Assembly (NCBI GenBank): GCA_017386965.1
Contig: JAFOGE010000122.1
Coordinates: 1-6,493 of the forward strand
Source of the DNA: Clostridia bacterium
GTDB taxonomy: Bacteria > Bacillota > Clostridia > Oscillospirales > CAG-272
Reading direction: 5' to 3'
Length of the DNA stretch: 6,493 bases
Positions 1 through 5,659 of the stretch are shown one piece after another. Numbering within the stretch: position 1 is the stretch's first letter; every line of letters begins with the position of its first letter. The notes beneath the pieces are model-generated. The model saw only the letters and a program-made list of their open reading frames with translations, was not told the DNA's origin and made no database searches. Position numbers and translations under genes: made by a program.

Positions 1-18
1 AGGAAAAGGATCCTTCCT

Positions 19-75
19 AAAAAACGGGGTGTTGACCCGTGCTGTAAGCACGCGGTCAACACCCCTCGATTTTTT
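19..75. terminator. Bidirectional intrinsic terminator
   Basis: GGGGTGTTGACC (26-37) and GGTCAACACCCC (54-65) pair perfectly over 12 positions. The stem continues as CGTGC (38-42) with GCACG (48-52) around a TGTAA loop, with a one-base bulge (C53). The plus strand has six T residues at 70-75. The minus strand has six T residues (complement of A19-A24), one base after the stem. It should stop the phage head transcript leftward, and any plus-strand transcript arriving from the left. Confidence 0.9.
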
Positions 76-100
76 CCTTGCGGAGCAAATCGAAGTCTGT

Positions 101-123
101 GGGCTCCCTTTGGGAGCCCTTTT
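101..123 (+). terminator. Plus-directed intrinsic terminator
   Basis: GGGCTCCC (101-108), a TTT loop and GGGAGCCC (112-119) form a perfect 8-pair GC-rich stem. TTTT (120-123) follows on the plus strand. On the minus strand the same hairpin begins 9 bases after the connector stop but has no T-tract behind it, so there it would mainly protect the 3' end. Confidence 0.75.
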
Positions 124-128
124 ATGCG

Positions 129-527
129 TCAGGCCGGATCGGGATAGCAGTCCTTAATGCGCTCCTTCCTTGCGGGAAGGGAAGCGCGCAGGGCGGAAAG
201 ACGATCCGAATAGAGCGCAAAGAAGCGTTCGCTCATTTCCTCGTTCTCATCCAGAACAAGCATGGCACTCAGATAATAGACAGCGGCGGGCGCAAAGGCA
301 TCCGAGAGCGGAAAATCCTTCTCCAAGGGGATGCACACACCGTCGGGCGGCTCTGTGCCGGAGCCGAGGCCGTTTGCCGAACGGTAGATCGCATCCAGTG
401 TAGCGGATTCGTGGAGGAAGGTTGCCAAAAGATAGGTAGCGCGCTCCTCGTAGTCCTCCGTACAGGCCTCTGTCCCATTCTCGGCTACGGCGCGGACGGC
501 CGCGTCAAACAGCTCGCGGCAGGTCAT
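129..527 (-). CDS. Small helical phage head-tail connector/adaptor-like protein
   Basis: This 132-residue, mostly helical protein directly follows the major capsid gene, where tailed phages usually encode the adaptor that docks under the portal. No catalytic or membrane segment is visible. The N-terminal half has helices around ELFDAAVRAVAENG (5-18) and DYEERATYLLATFLHESATL (25-44). A loop with Gly and Pro (53-72) leads to FPLSDAFAPAAVYYLSAMLV (72-91), a pattern frequent in connector proteins of Gram-positive phages, then an acidic DENEEMSE (93-100) and a basic C-terminal helix. The start ATG overlaps the capsid stop as ATGA, and no Shine-Dalgarno site lies upstream. It is therefore probably translated by re-initiation after the capsid gene, which would tie its level to capsid protein. 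It is the last gene before the terminators. The gene is secure; the adaptor role is mainly from position and helical pattern. Confidence 0.7.
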   Translation of the reverse strand: MTCRELFDAAVRAVAENGTEACTEDYEERATYLLATFLHESATLDAIYRSANGLGSGTEPPDGVCIPLEKDFPLSDAFAPAAVYYLSAMLVLDENEEMSERFFALYSDRLSALRASLPARKERIKDCYPDPA

Positions 528-1360
528 GCGTTTGCGAGGGTGAGGTCAAGCAGAACCATCTCCTCGGGATAGACGACCTTTGCACCGTAGAGATGCAGTC
601 CCTTTACGGCGTCTGCAAAGCGCAGCTCGGGGCGGTAGGCGTCGATCTCGGAGAGCTGCTCTGCGAATGCGATGGCTCTCTTGGTACGTGCGATGCACTT
701 GTAGGTCATTCCGGTTTCCGTGCGCAGGGAGGTGATGTTGTTGGATACGAAGATCTTGCATCCGCCGATGCTGCCGAGGCATCCGTTCTCCAGAGAATCC
801 GTGTTGTCGGTGGAGAGGTTGACCTTTGCCTTCAGGATCAGACCTGCGATGGCGGGGCTGACCTCAATGACGATATCGGAGGCGTCGGACACGTTCTTGG
901 CAAAGAGCTTGGTGCGTGCGTCGATCAGATGGTCGATAATCTTCTCGACGGTTACGGCCTCGTCCGTGATGTTGGAGGCTGCCTCTGCGTAGAGGCTGTA
1001 GATGTACTTGTCTGCGGCATTTGCCAGAGCGCTGGCTGCATTCTTCATGGCAAGTCCCATCAGCTTGGGAGAGCTCTGTGCGCGGTCCACGTCATCGATC
1101 TGGAAGTTGAAGTACTTTGCCTGATCGATCATCAGATCGCGGTAGTTGTCCGCAAGCGTTTCGGGGGAGCTCATATTGCTGTTTTTGGTGTAGTCCGAAA
1201 CGGACACGTTTTCGATTCCGCAAATACGGACCTTGTTGCCCTTCTCACGGATCTCGCCCTCAAAATCGCGGTTACAGTTGGAGGCCGCGATGTATTTCTT
1301 GTCGAGGGCCTGGTAGAGGTTTTCGCTCCATACGGTAGAAATAAAGTTTTGAACAGACAT
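524..1360 (-). CDS. Major capsid protein (HK97 fold)
   Basis: This protein forms the phage shell. It has 278 residues, at the short end for HK97-fold capsid proteins. Order of parts: an N-terminal arm (1-35, with FISTVWSENLYQAL); a beta-rich E-loop-like segment, EGEIREKGNKVRICGIENVS (34-53), then SDYT; a linker; a long spine-helix candidate (98-128, PKLMGLAMKNAASALANAAD); a P-domain helix, VEKIIDHLIDARTKLFAKNV (138-157); and an A-domain-like stretch, IVIEVSPAIAGLILKAKVNL (163-182). The segment GCLGSIGGCKIFVSNNI (193-209) is a very common capsid-protein signature. The C-terminus is beta-rich (YPEEMVLLDL). There is no long cleavable N-terminal delta domain, and no prohead protease gene is nearby. 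This agrees with the separate scaffold upstream. Five cysteines occur (29, 47, 194, 201, 222). The Shine-Dalgarno site is GAAAGGA, 10 bases before ATG. The TGA stop overlaps the next start (ATGA). Confidence 0.92.
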   Translation of the reverse strand: MSVQNFISTVWSENLYQALDKKYIAASNCNRDFEGEIREKGNKVRICGIENVSVSDYTKNSNMSSPETLADNYRDLMIDQAKYFNFQIDDVDRAQSSPKLMGLAMKNAASALANAADKYIYSLYAEAASNITDEAVTVEKIIDHLIDARTKLFAKNVSDASDIVIEVSPAIAGLILKAKVNLSTDNTDSLENGCLGSIGGCKIFVSNNITSLRTETGMTYKCIARTKRAIAFAEQLSEIDAYRPELRFADAVKGLHLYGAKVVYPEEMVLLDLTLANA

Positions 1361-1404
1361 AGTGTAGTATTCCTTTCTTTTTCAAAAATCAGATTTTTTT
1401 GCGG
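1361..1404 (-). other. Short AT-rich spacer before capsid gene with Shine-Dalgarno site
   Basis: The 44-base gap between the scaffold stop and the capsid start contains GAAAGGA (1371-1377), 10 bases before the capsid ATG. It also contains an AT-only-stemmed inverted repeat, AAAAATC-A-GATTTTT (1384-1398). That repeat is too weak for a convincing terminator. I see no convincing promoter. Confidence 0.6.
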
Positions 1405-2196
1405 TCAGTGCCACTTTTGCATGGACCGCATAATGCTTTGGTAGTTTGCGCGGACCTCTGCGGCCGACATGGCTCGCACCTCCGCGGGGGAAAAGAAGTC
1501 GTTTGCAACGGGGCGAAGCTCTCCCGTCGACCGTTGACGGTTTTGCAGATTGGCCCGTCGCGCCTGCTCCTCGGCGTGAAGGCGGCGGCGCTCCTCCAGG
1601 GCGTAGGCGGCCGCGAGGGGAACCCCCTCTCGTGTTGCCCTCCAAACGCTCTCCGGGAGAGAGGAGAGGGGGACGTCGGGATAGAGCGTGCCGAATTCCT
1701 CACATTCTTTGCCAAGGGAGGCAAAGCGCTTTTCCTGCATTTGCAAACGCTGCTCCATCCGCGTCAATTCCCCTCGCAGGGCGTCCAGTCGGCCCGTCGG
1801 ATCCTCTGCGGGAGGGACTCCAGGATCAGGATCAGGATGCGGCAAGGGATCTGCAAAAAGAGCAGGAGCTTCCACAGCTTCTTCATCATCCTCGTCAGTC
1901 GGGGCAGGATCGCTCTTGTCCTCTCCCATAGATGCTTGAGCTTTGGCTTCAGTCTCGTCAGCGCTCGCAATAGGGTCTTCACCTTCGGTAGGAGCCGAGC
2001 AATCCTCTTGCAGCACGGCTCTGCCAATTTCTGCAGACGGCGCTTCAAGAGGCGGGGGATTCTCCGCTTCGGCGTTGCCGTCCGACAGAGGCCCGAAGCT
2101 CTCAGGCAACGGCTGCGCACACGCTTCCGGTATTGGATCGCTCGCCGCTGCATCCGAAGGAGCTGCTTGGGGGAGAGTTCCTTCTTTCTCATACAT
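1405..2196 (-). CDS. Phage capsid scaffolding protein
   Basis: This 263-residue protein should act inside the procapsid, guiding capsid protein into a closed shell and then leaving or being degraded. The evidence is composition and position. Residues 1-132 are rich in Pro, Ala, Asp and Glu and look disordered and strongly acidic (for example DEDDEEAVEA, 101-110). They include a run of Asp-Pro (HPDPDP, 120-125) encoded by a short AGGATC direct repeat. Residues 136-168 look like a coiled coil. Next comes FGTLYPDVPLSSLPESVW (168-185), then a charged helix (195-222). The C-terminal tail FFSPAEVRAMSAAEVRANYQ (234-253), ending in MQKWH, is helical and basic. Such tails bind the coat protein in scaffolds of tailed phages. 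The gene overlaps the portal stop and precedes the capsid gene, the classical scaffold position. No protease motif is seen, so it does not look like a fused protease-scaffold. An internal core protein is the alternative. Confidence 0.85.
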   Translation of the reverse strand: MYEKEGTLPQAAPSDAAASDPIPEACAQPLPESFGPLSDGNAEAENPPPLEAPSAEIGRAVLQEDCSAPTEGEDPIASADETEAKAQASMGEDKSDPAPTDEDDEEAVEAPALFADPLPHPDPDPGVPPAEDPTGRLDALRGELTRMEQRLQMQEKRFASLGKECEEFGTLYPDVPLSSLPESVWRATREGVPLAAAYALEERRRLHAEEQARRANLQNRQRSTGELRPVANDFFSPAEVRAMSAAEVRANYQSIMRSMQKWH

Positions 2197-3733
2197 CTTT
2201 TGCTTCTCCTTTCGCACGGATTTTTTCAAGGACTGCTTCGCGGTTGGTCAAAATTCCGGGGGGAAGCAGATCCAGGTATTGTGAAACGTCCAGGTCGCCG
2301 CGCTCCAGAAGCTTATCCAGAAGCGTGACGGTGGCCGCGGGGGTATAGGAATCGATCTCGCTGATCTCCACGACGGCGCGCAGAAGCTCCTGCCGCAAGA
2401 GGGCATAGTCTGCGGATACGGCGTGCGTAACGCCGTTTTCGATGACGGGGAGCAGACGCTCGGGCGGGGAATAGGTACAGAGCATATCCGCCCAGATCGA
2501 GAGGAGGTCGCTCAGGCACTTTCGCAAATTTGCGCTGACCTGCTCCAGGGTAATGCGGGAGGCTTGCTGAAGGACCATGATGGCACTGGTATTGTTGGCG
2601 GCGGCGTCACCGAGAGCTGCCTCGGTTGCACTCATCATGTTTTTGGTGTTTTCGATCACGCTGTCGATCAGCTCGAGATACCCCTCCTGCATTTTGCCCG
2701 TGCCGACGACCTTTACGGCATCCTCCACGGAGCCGCCGCCCATGGCGGCAATGGCCTCCCCGACCTCATTGGACCATTCTGGGATGCGCGACTTGTCATA
2801 GATGACCTTGGAGAACGCGGTATCGTGCATGTGCTTCATGATCATGGCGTAGGCCGAGTTGACGTAGCGTTGATTTGCGATCATGTCGCTGACGGGGGCG
2901 CTTCCGTGGAAGCAGTTTTTGGTCGGATGCCAGTTAAAATAGGCGACGGGGTAGAGGCGAAGGCCGGTTTTGACGCGGCGAATGACCAGCCCGCGAGTGG
3001 ATTTTTCAAAGACGACCTCTCCGTCCTCGCGGAAGAAGCGGATGAGATAGGTGGCCTTGTCGCGCTCCTGCAGCTCAAAGCTGCCAAGATCACCTGCCTG
3101 CGTGTCGGTTTCGGTATCCCCAATGATGCGGGCAAGGTCCTTTTCGCTGTGTCCCGCCTCACGCGCCTCCTTGCGAAGCGAGAGGACGGACGCACGTCCT
3201 GCGAGAAGAATATACTCCTGCGATTGCAGATCGGAACGGTTGACGTCTGCAACGAAAAGATTGGTGCTGTCGATCAGATCGGTACGGATATCTCCCTCAA
3301 AGGGATGTGCGCCGGGGCTTTCACTGTTCCACCAGCAGTAGAAGACGCCGTCACCCGAGATGGCCGCATCCACGAGCGCCTGCCGCACAAGCGCCGTCAT
3401 TCCGTCCTGCTTCCAGCGATAGATCGCATTCTGATCCAGACGTGCGAGGGAATTTTCTACGGCTTCCCGCAGGGTGTTGTTTTCCAGGAAGGGAAGCTTT
3501 TGGTCGGTGTAGTGGATGGAGATCTCTCCGGGGAATACCGAGTTGGTCAGATAGTCTGTAATACGGCGGACCAGATTGAAGACGGGGCGGGGAAGCTCAG
3601 CGGTGCTTCCGTGCCATTGATCTCCGCGATAGAAGCGTTCGTTGCGGCGCACGGTTTCATAAAGACCGATGCGCTGCTTGTAGGCCTTCCCGACCTCATA
3701 CTGTTGCCACGCCGAGGTTGTGGTTTGATTCAT
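2189..3733 (-). CDS. Phage portal protein
   Basis: The portal forms the ring at one capsid vertex through which TerL packs DNA and to which the tail attaches. The protein has 514 residues, a usual length for portals. Recognisable parts in order: a helical N-terminus with YETVRRNERFYRGDQW (25-40); RPVFNLVRRITDYLTNSVFP (49-68); a beta-rich wing region (about 125-270) ending in YFNWHPTKNCFHGSAPVSDM (265-284); the helical segment IANQRYVNSAYAMIMKHMHD (285-304); and ATEAALGDAAANNTSAIMVL (369-388), running into a long helix up to about residue 420, typical of the stem and crown. The C-terminus is helical and charged (about 445-514). The Shine-Dalgarno site is strong but 17 bases from the ATG. The TGA stop overlaps the scaffold start by 8 bases, so translation of the two is probably coupled. 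The family is assigned with high confidence from the overall pattern and its place after terminase and before scaffold and capsid. Confidence 0.93.
   Translation of the reverse strand: MNQTTTSAWQQYEVGKAYKQRIGLYETVRRNERFYRGDQWHGSTAELPRPVFNLVRRITDYLTNSVFPGEISIHYTDQKLPFLENNTLREAVENSLARLDQNAIYRWKQDGMTALVRQALVDAAISGDGVFYCWWNSESPGAHPFEGDIRTDLIDSTNLFVADVNRSDLQSQEYILLAGRASVLSLRKEAREAGHSEKDLARIIGDTETDTQAGDLGSFELQERDKATYLIRFFREDGEVVFEKSTRGLVIRRVKTGLRLYPVAYFNWHPTKNCFHGSAPVSDMIANQRYVNSAYAMIMKHMHDTAFSKVIYDKSRIPEWSNEVGEAIAAMGGGSVEDAVKVVGTGKMQEGYLELIDSVIENTKNMMSATEAALGDAAANNTSAIMVLQQASRITLEQVSANLRKCLSDLLSIWADMLCTYSPPERLLPVIENGVTHAVSADYALLRQELLRAVVEISEIDSYTPAATVTLLDKLLERGDLDVSQYLDLLPPGILTNREAVLEKIRAKGEAKDV
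2206..2212 (-). promoter_or_regulatory. Shine-Dalgarno site of scaffold gene
   Basis: AAAGGAG lies 9 bases before the ATG at 2196 and inside the 3' end of the portal gene. It decides the start: a longer reading from a TTG at 2229 would add 11 residues without a comparable site. Confidence 0.85.
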
Positions 3734-3750
3734 AATGAATAGTTTGATAA

Positions 3751-3757
3751 CTCCTTT
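3751..3757 (-). promoter_or_regulatory. Shine-Dalgarno site of portal, unusually distant
   Basis: A perfect AAAGGAG lies 17 bases before the portal ATG, against 9-11 bases for the other genes here. No nearer site or intervening ATG, GTG or TTG in frame is seen. In-frame ATT (3736-3734) and ATC codons lie between but would be very rare starts. The ATG itself sits in the small palindrome ATTCAT-A-ATGAAT (3728-3740). Confidence 0.65.
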
Positions 3758-3760
3758 CCG

Positions 3761-3788
3761 AGGGAGGCTTCTCCGCGGAAGCCGCCCT
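3761..3788 (-). repeat. Strong intergenic hairpin upstream of portal
   Basis: AGGGAGGCTTC (3761-3771) and GAAGCCGCCCT (3778-3788) form an 11-pair stem with one internal mismatch and a six-base loop, TCCGCG. No T-tract follows on either strand, so it is not a standard intrinsic terminator. On the minus-strand transcript it lies 34 bases after the nozzle-like gene's stop and 3 bases before the portal Shine-Dalgarno site. It could shield or present that site, or act as an mRNA processing or stability element. The structure is seen; the role is inferred. Confidence 0.5.
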
Positions 3789-3822
3789 TCAAGCTTGCTT
3801 TTGGCGGACCGTTTGGCCGCGC

Positions 3823-5538
3823 TTACAGATTGCTGTAAAGATGGAATCTGTAAAAGAGGGATTTTTGTATGCCTGCGGTGGAGATCCGGAAGCGCAGAAA
3901 GCGAAAGCGTCCAAGGGCAACGCGCAGGTCAAAGACCTCGGGAGTTGCGCTTTGCTTTCCTTGCAGGAGGAACTCCCGGGAGATCTGCTCGGTTTCCAGA
4001 AGAAGGCGAACGCTATCTCCCTGTGTTACGGCGCAGAGCGCGGCACGGAGGGCGCGCTTGACCGTTTCGGGCGAGGCGAAGGACAGATACCCGCTTTGAT
4101 AGGTGGCGGATATGGGATAGCCGTTGTCCTGCGAGAGAGCGCGGTCAAAGACGCAGACGGAGGAGCCGGCGGCAAAGGCGGGGGATGTACCGTCCTGCAA
4201 GAGCAGATTGGCGTGGACGTTGTCAAAGCAGTACCAGCAGGCACTGTCGATGCGGCGGATCCAGACCAATCCCTGCGTATCCGCGGTATCCCGGATTCGG
4301 ATCTCGTTTTCGGCGGGAAGCACCTGGAGAAGAACGTCCGTCATTTTGGATGGATTCAGAAGCCCCGTTACCTCGGAGGAGAGCCGCGTGACTGCAAAAT
4401 CATCGGGATGGCCCACGGTGGAGTGCAGGCGGTAAAGGCCGCCCTTGTTGAAGAGCAGGACGTCATTTTCCAGAAGTGCCAGAGCATCCGGATTCATGCA
4501 TCCGACCCCGTGAAGGACGGGGATGGGCTCTCTGCGTTCGGCTTCCTTGTCCCAATGCAAGGACCACACATCCTCTGCGGAGAAGGCGAGGATGCGATCG
4601 TACTGTCGGCAGAGGGCGGTGATGGGGCGGCTTGCGCTGCCCAAATGGAGCAGCTCCTGCTCGCGAAAGTAGAGCGGATCGGTGTTGGGATAGGAGAGCT
4701 TGCAGTAGTTGAGCATGGAGGCGGCATCGACGTGGAAGGATGCAAACAGGCGGTAGCCTTGCGGCGCGCCAAAGAGGAAAAGCGTTTGCTGCTCCTCCTC
4801 CAAATCCAGATAGTAGCCCGTCGTCTTTTGGAGCTGCTCGCAAAGGGCGTGCGGATACAGACGGGTAAAGGCGACTTCGATCTCGTTTTTGTCGGATGCT
4901 CCGTTCACGGTCAGGGTTACGTTGTCTGCGCCCAGCGTATAGGAGGCAGTAACGCCGTTCGCACGGACGAGGTCGATGCTTTTGGCGGGGTAGGGAAGAT
5001 GGAAGACCTCTGTTCCGGTGGAGTTGAAATAATGTACGCGCAGACGGGGCGTGAGCAGATTGAGCTGCTCCAGGATCTCGCCGCAGGCCGTGGGATGCCA
5101 GTTGTAGCCATGCAGAGGCGCGTAGGGCTCGACCGGCTCAAAGGAGGCGGAGCTGCTTCTCCAAGCGTGCAGGGCGTGGCCGTCCTGCGCGTAAAGCCCA
5201 TCCTGAAAGAGGAAGAAGCGGACGCGGTTCGATCCCGTTTCCAGAAGTCCCGCAGGGCTTCTCGATCCGTCGGAACGAATGCGGTAGATGACCTCGTCGC
5301 ATACCGCAAAGCAGACCTCCTCCCCGTTCAGGTTTCCCTTCCAAAAGCCGCGCACCGTACCGGGAAGGGCGTGCTTGACGTACCATCCCGCGCGCTTTTC
5401 CAGAGATCCGTCCTGACGGATGCGGAAATTTCGGATCTCCTGCGCATTCGGCTCCGCCAGGGAGTGCTCCTCCCCAAGGCCGGGAAAGGCAGAAACCGTT
5501 GCTTTGAGATCTGCCCTTCGAGGATTGATTTTTGCCAT
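3823..5538 (-). CDS. Beta-rich phage virion protein, probable tail nozzle/stabilization protein
   Basis: This 571-residue protein is taken from the ATG at 5538 because a good AAAGGAG site precedes it. I read it as a virion protein of the podovirus nozzle or packaged-DNA stabilization type (the role of T7 gp12 or P22 gp10), which closes the head-tail vertex. The N-terminal part carries EIRNFRIRQDGSLEKRAGW (residues 34-52), an opening common in such proteins. It is followed by repeated short beta strands with recurring aromatic residues, as expected for a beta-propeller-like body. Examples are ITALCRQYDRILAFSAEDVW (306-325), GCMNPDALALLENDVLLFNK (346-365) and DDFAVTRLSSEVTGLL (379-394). The C-terminal part (about 480-571) looks like a beta-sandwich ending in YRFHLYSNL. 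No signal peptide, membrane segment or enzyme motif is visible. It lies between terminase and portal, all on one strand. The gene is certain; the function rests on pattern and context, and a receptor-binding or other tail role is possible. Confidence 0.65.
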   Translation of the reverse strand: MAKINPRRADLKATVSAFPGLGEEHSLAEPNAQEIRNFRIRQDGSLEKRAGWYVKHALPGTVRGFWKGNLNGEEVCFAVCDEVIYRIRSDGSRSPAGLLETGSNRVRFFLFQDGLYAQDGHALHAWRSSSASFEPVEPYAPLHGYNWHPTACGEILEQLNLLTPRLRVHYFNSTGTEVFHLPYPAKSIDLVRANGVTASYTLGADNVTLTVNGASDKNEIEVAFTRLYPHALCEQLQKTTGYYLDLEEEQQTLFLFGAPQGYRLFASFHVDAASMLNYCKLSYPNTDPLYFREQELLHLGSASRPITALCRQYDRILAFSAEDVWSLHWDKEAERREPIPVLHGVGCMNPDALALLENDVLLFNKGGLYRLHSTVGHPDDFAVTRLSSEVTGLLNPSKMTDVLLQVLPAENEIRIRDTADTQGLVWIRRIDSACWYCFDNVHANLLLQDGTSPAFAAGSSVCVFDRALSQDNGYPISATYQSGYLSFASPETVKRALRAALCAVTQGDSVRLLLETEQISREFLLQGKQSATPEVFDLRVALGRFRFLRFRISTAGIQKSLFYRFHLYSNL

Positions 5539-5549
5539 AAGTAGAATCA

Positions 5550-5556
5550 CTCCTTT
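5550..5556 (-). promoter_or_regulatory. Shine-Dalgarno site of the nozzle-like gene
   Basis: AAAGGAG on the minus strand lies 11 bases before the ATG at 5538. It decides the start of the 571-residue protein. An in-frame ATG at 5598 would add 20 residues, but it has no such site and its coding would run through the inverted repeats. Confidence 0.85.
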
Positions 5557-5563
5557 CGAAAAA

Positions 5564-5595
5564 ATCCGATGGACGGATATCGGCAAACATATCCG
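5564..5595 (-). promoter_or_regulatory. Overlapping inverted repeats, attenuator-like leader
   Basis: Read on the minus strand, CGGATAT (5595-5589) can pair perfectly with ATATCCG (5580-5574) across an 8-base loop. The right end of that second arm, ATCCG, can instead pair with CGGAT (5568-5564) across a 5-base loop, and six T residues follow directly (5564-5559). The two hairpins exclude each other, as in terminator/antiterminator pairs. They lie between the TerL stop and the Shine-Dalgarno site of the next gene. The terminator stem is only 5 base pairs, so termination would be weak. A regulatory role is inference; the repeats themselves are seen directly. Confidence 0.3.
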
Positions 5596-5659
5596 CATCG
5601 TGTTGCTTCCCGCTCGACCTGCGCACAGAAAACAGGTTTGACTTGGGAAGCATAGTCGG

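Larger units (their letters stand above)
1..128. other. Gene-free end of the transcription unit
   Basis: No coding region is supported here. Apart from the two terminators, a weaker inverted repeat CGATTT (67-72)/AAATCG (87-92) with an inner TTGC-GGA-GCAA lies between them. AGGAA (1-5)/TTCCT (14-18) frames the AAGGATCCTT palindrome (6-15) at the window edge. These may be parts of the same terminator cluster. Confidence 0.6.

Noticed and set aside
1..18. AAGGATCCTT palindrome as a possible attachment or protein-binding site
   Set aside because: It is short, at the window edge, and has no second copy in the window. It could equally be part of the terminator cluster.
78..572. Plus-strand 164-codon frame near the left end
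   Set aside because: It runs through the plus-directed terminator and is antisense to the connector gene, with no recognisable product.
1384..1398. Inverted repeat AAAAATC-A-GATTTTT as a terminator between scaffold and capsid genes
   Set aside because: The arms are nearly all A/T and separated by one base, so a stable RNA hairpin is unlikely. The capsid gene needs transcription through it.
2197..2229. TTG start for the scaffold gene
   Set aside because: It would lengthen the portal overlap, and the AAAGGAG site fits the ATG at 2196.
3841..5544. 567-codon open frame on the plus strand opposite the nozzle-like gene, and similar ones at 2423-3742, 1399-2328 and 593-1444
   Set aside because: Each is codon-aligned with the minus-strand gene, so a stop appears only where that gene uses TTA, CTA or TCA. 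These codons are rare in this GC-rich sequence, which explains the long frames. The translations match no family I recognise, and the frames lack suitable ribosome sites.
5539..5598. 20-residue N-terminal extension of the nozzle-like protein from ATG at 5598
   Set aside because: No Shine-Dalgarno site precedes it. The ATG at 5538 has a strong one, and the extension would encode the inverted-repeat leader.
5138..5653. 171-codon minus-strand frame starting in the TerL/nozzle gap
   Set aside because: It lies mostly within the nozzle-like gene in another frame and has no ribosome site or family resemblance.
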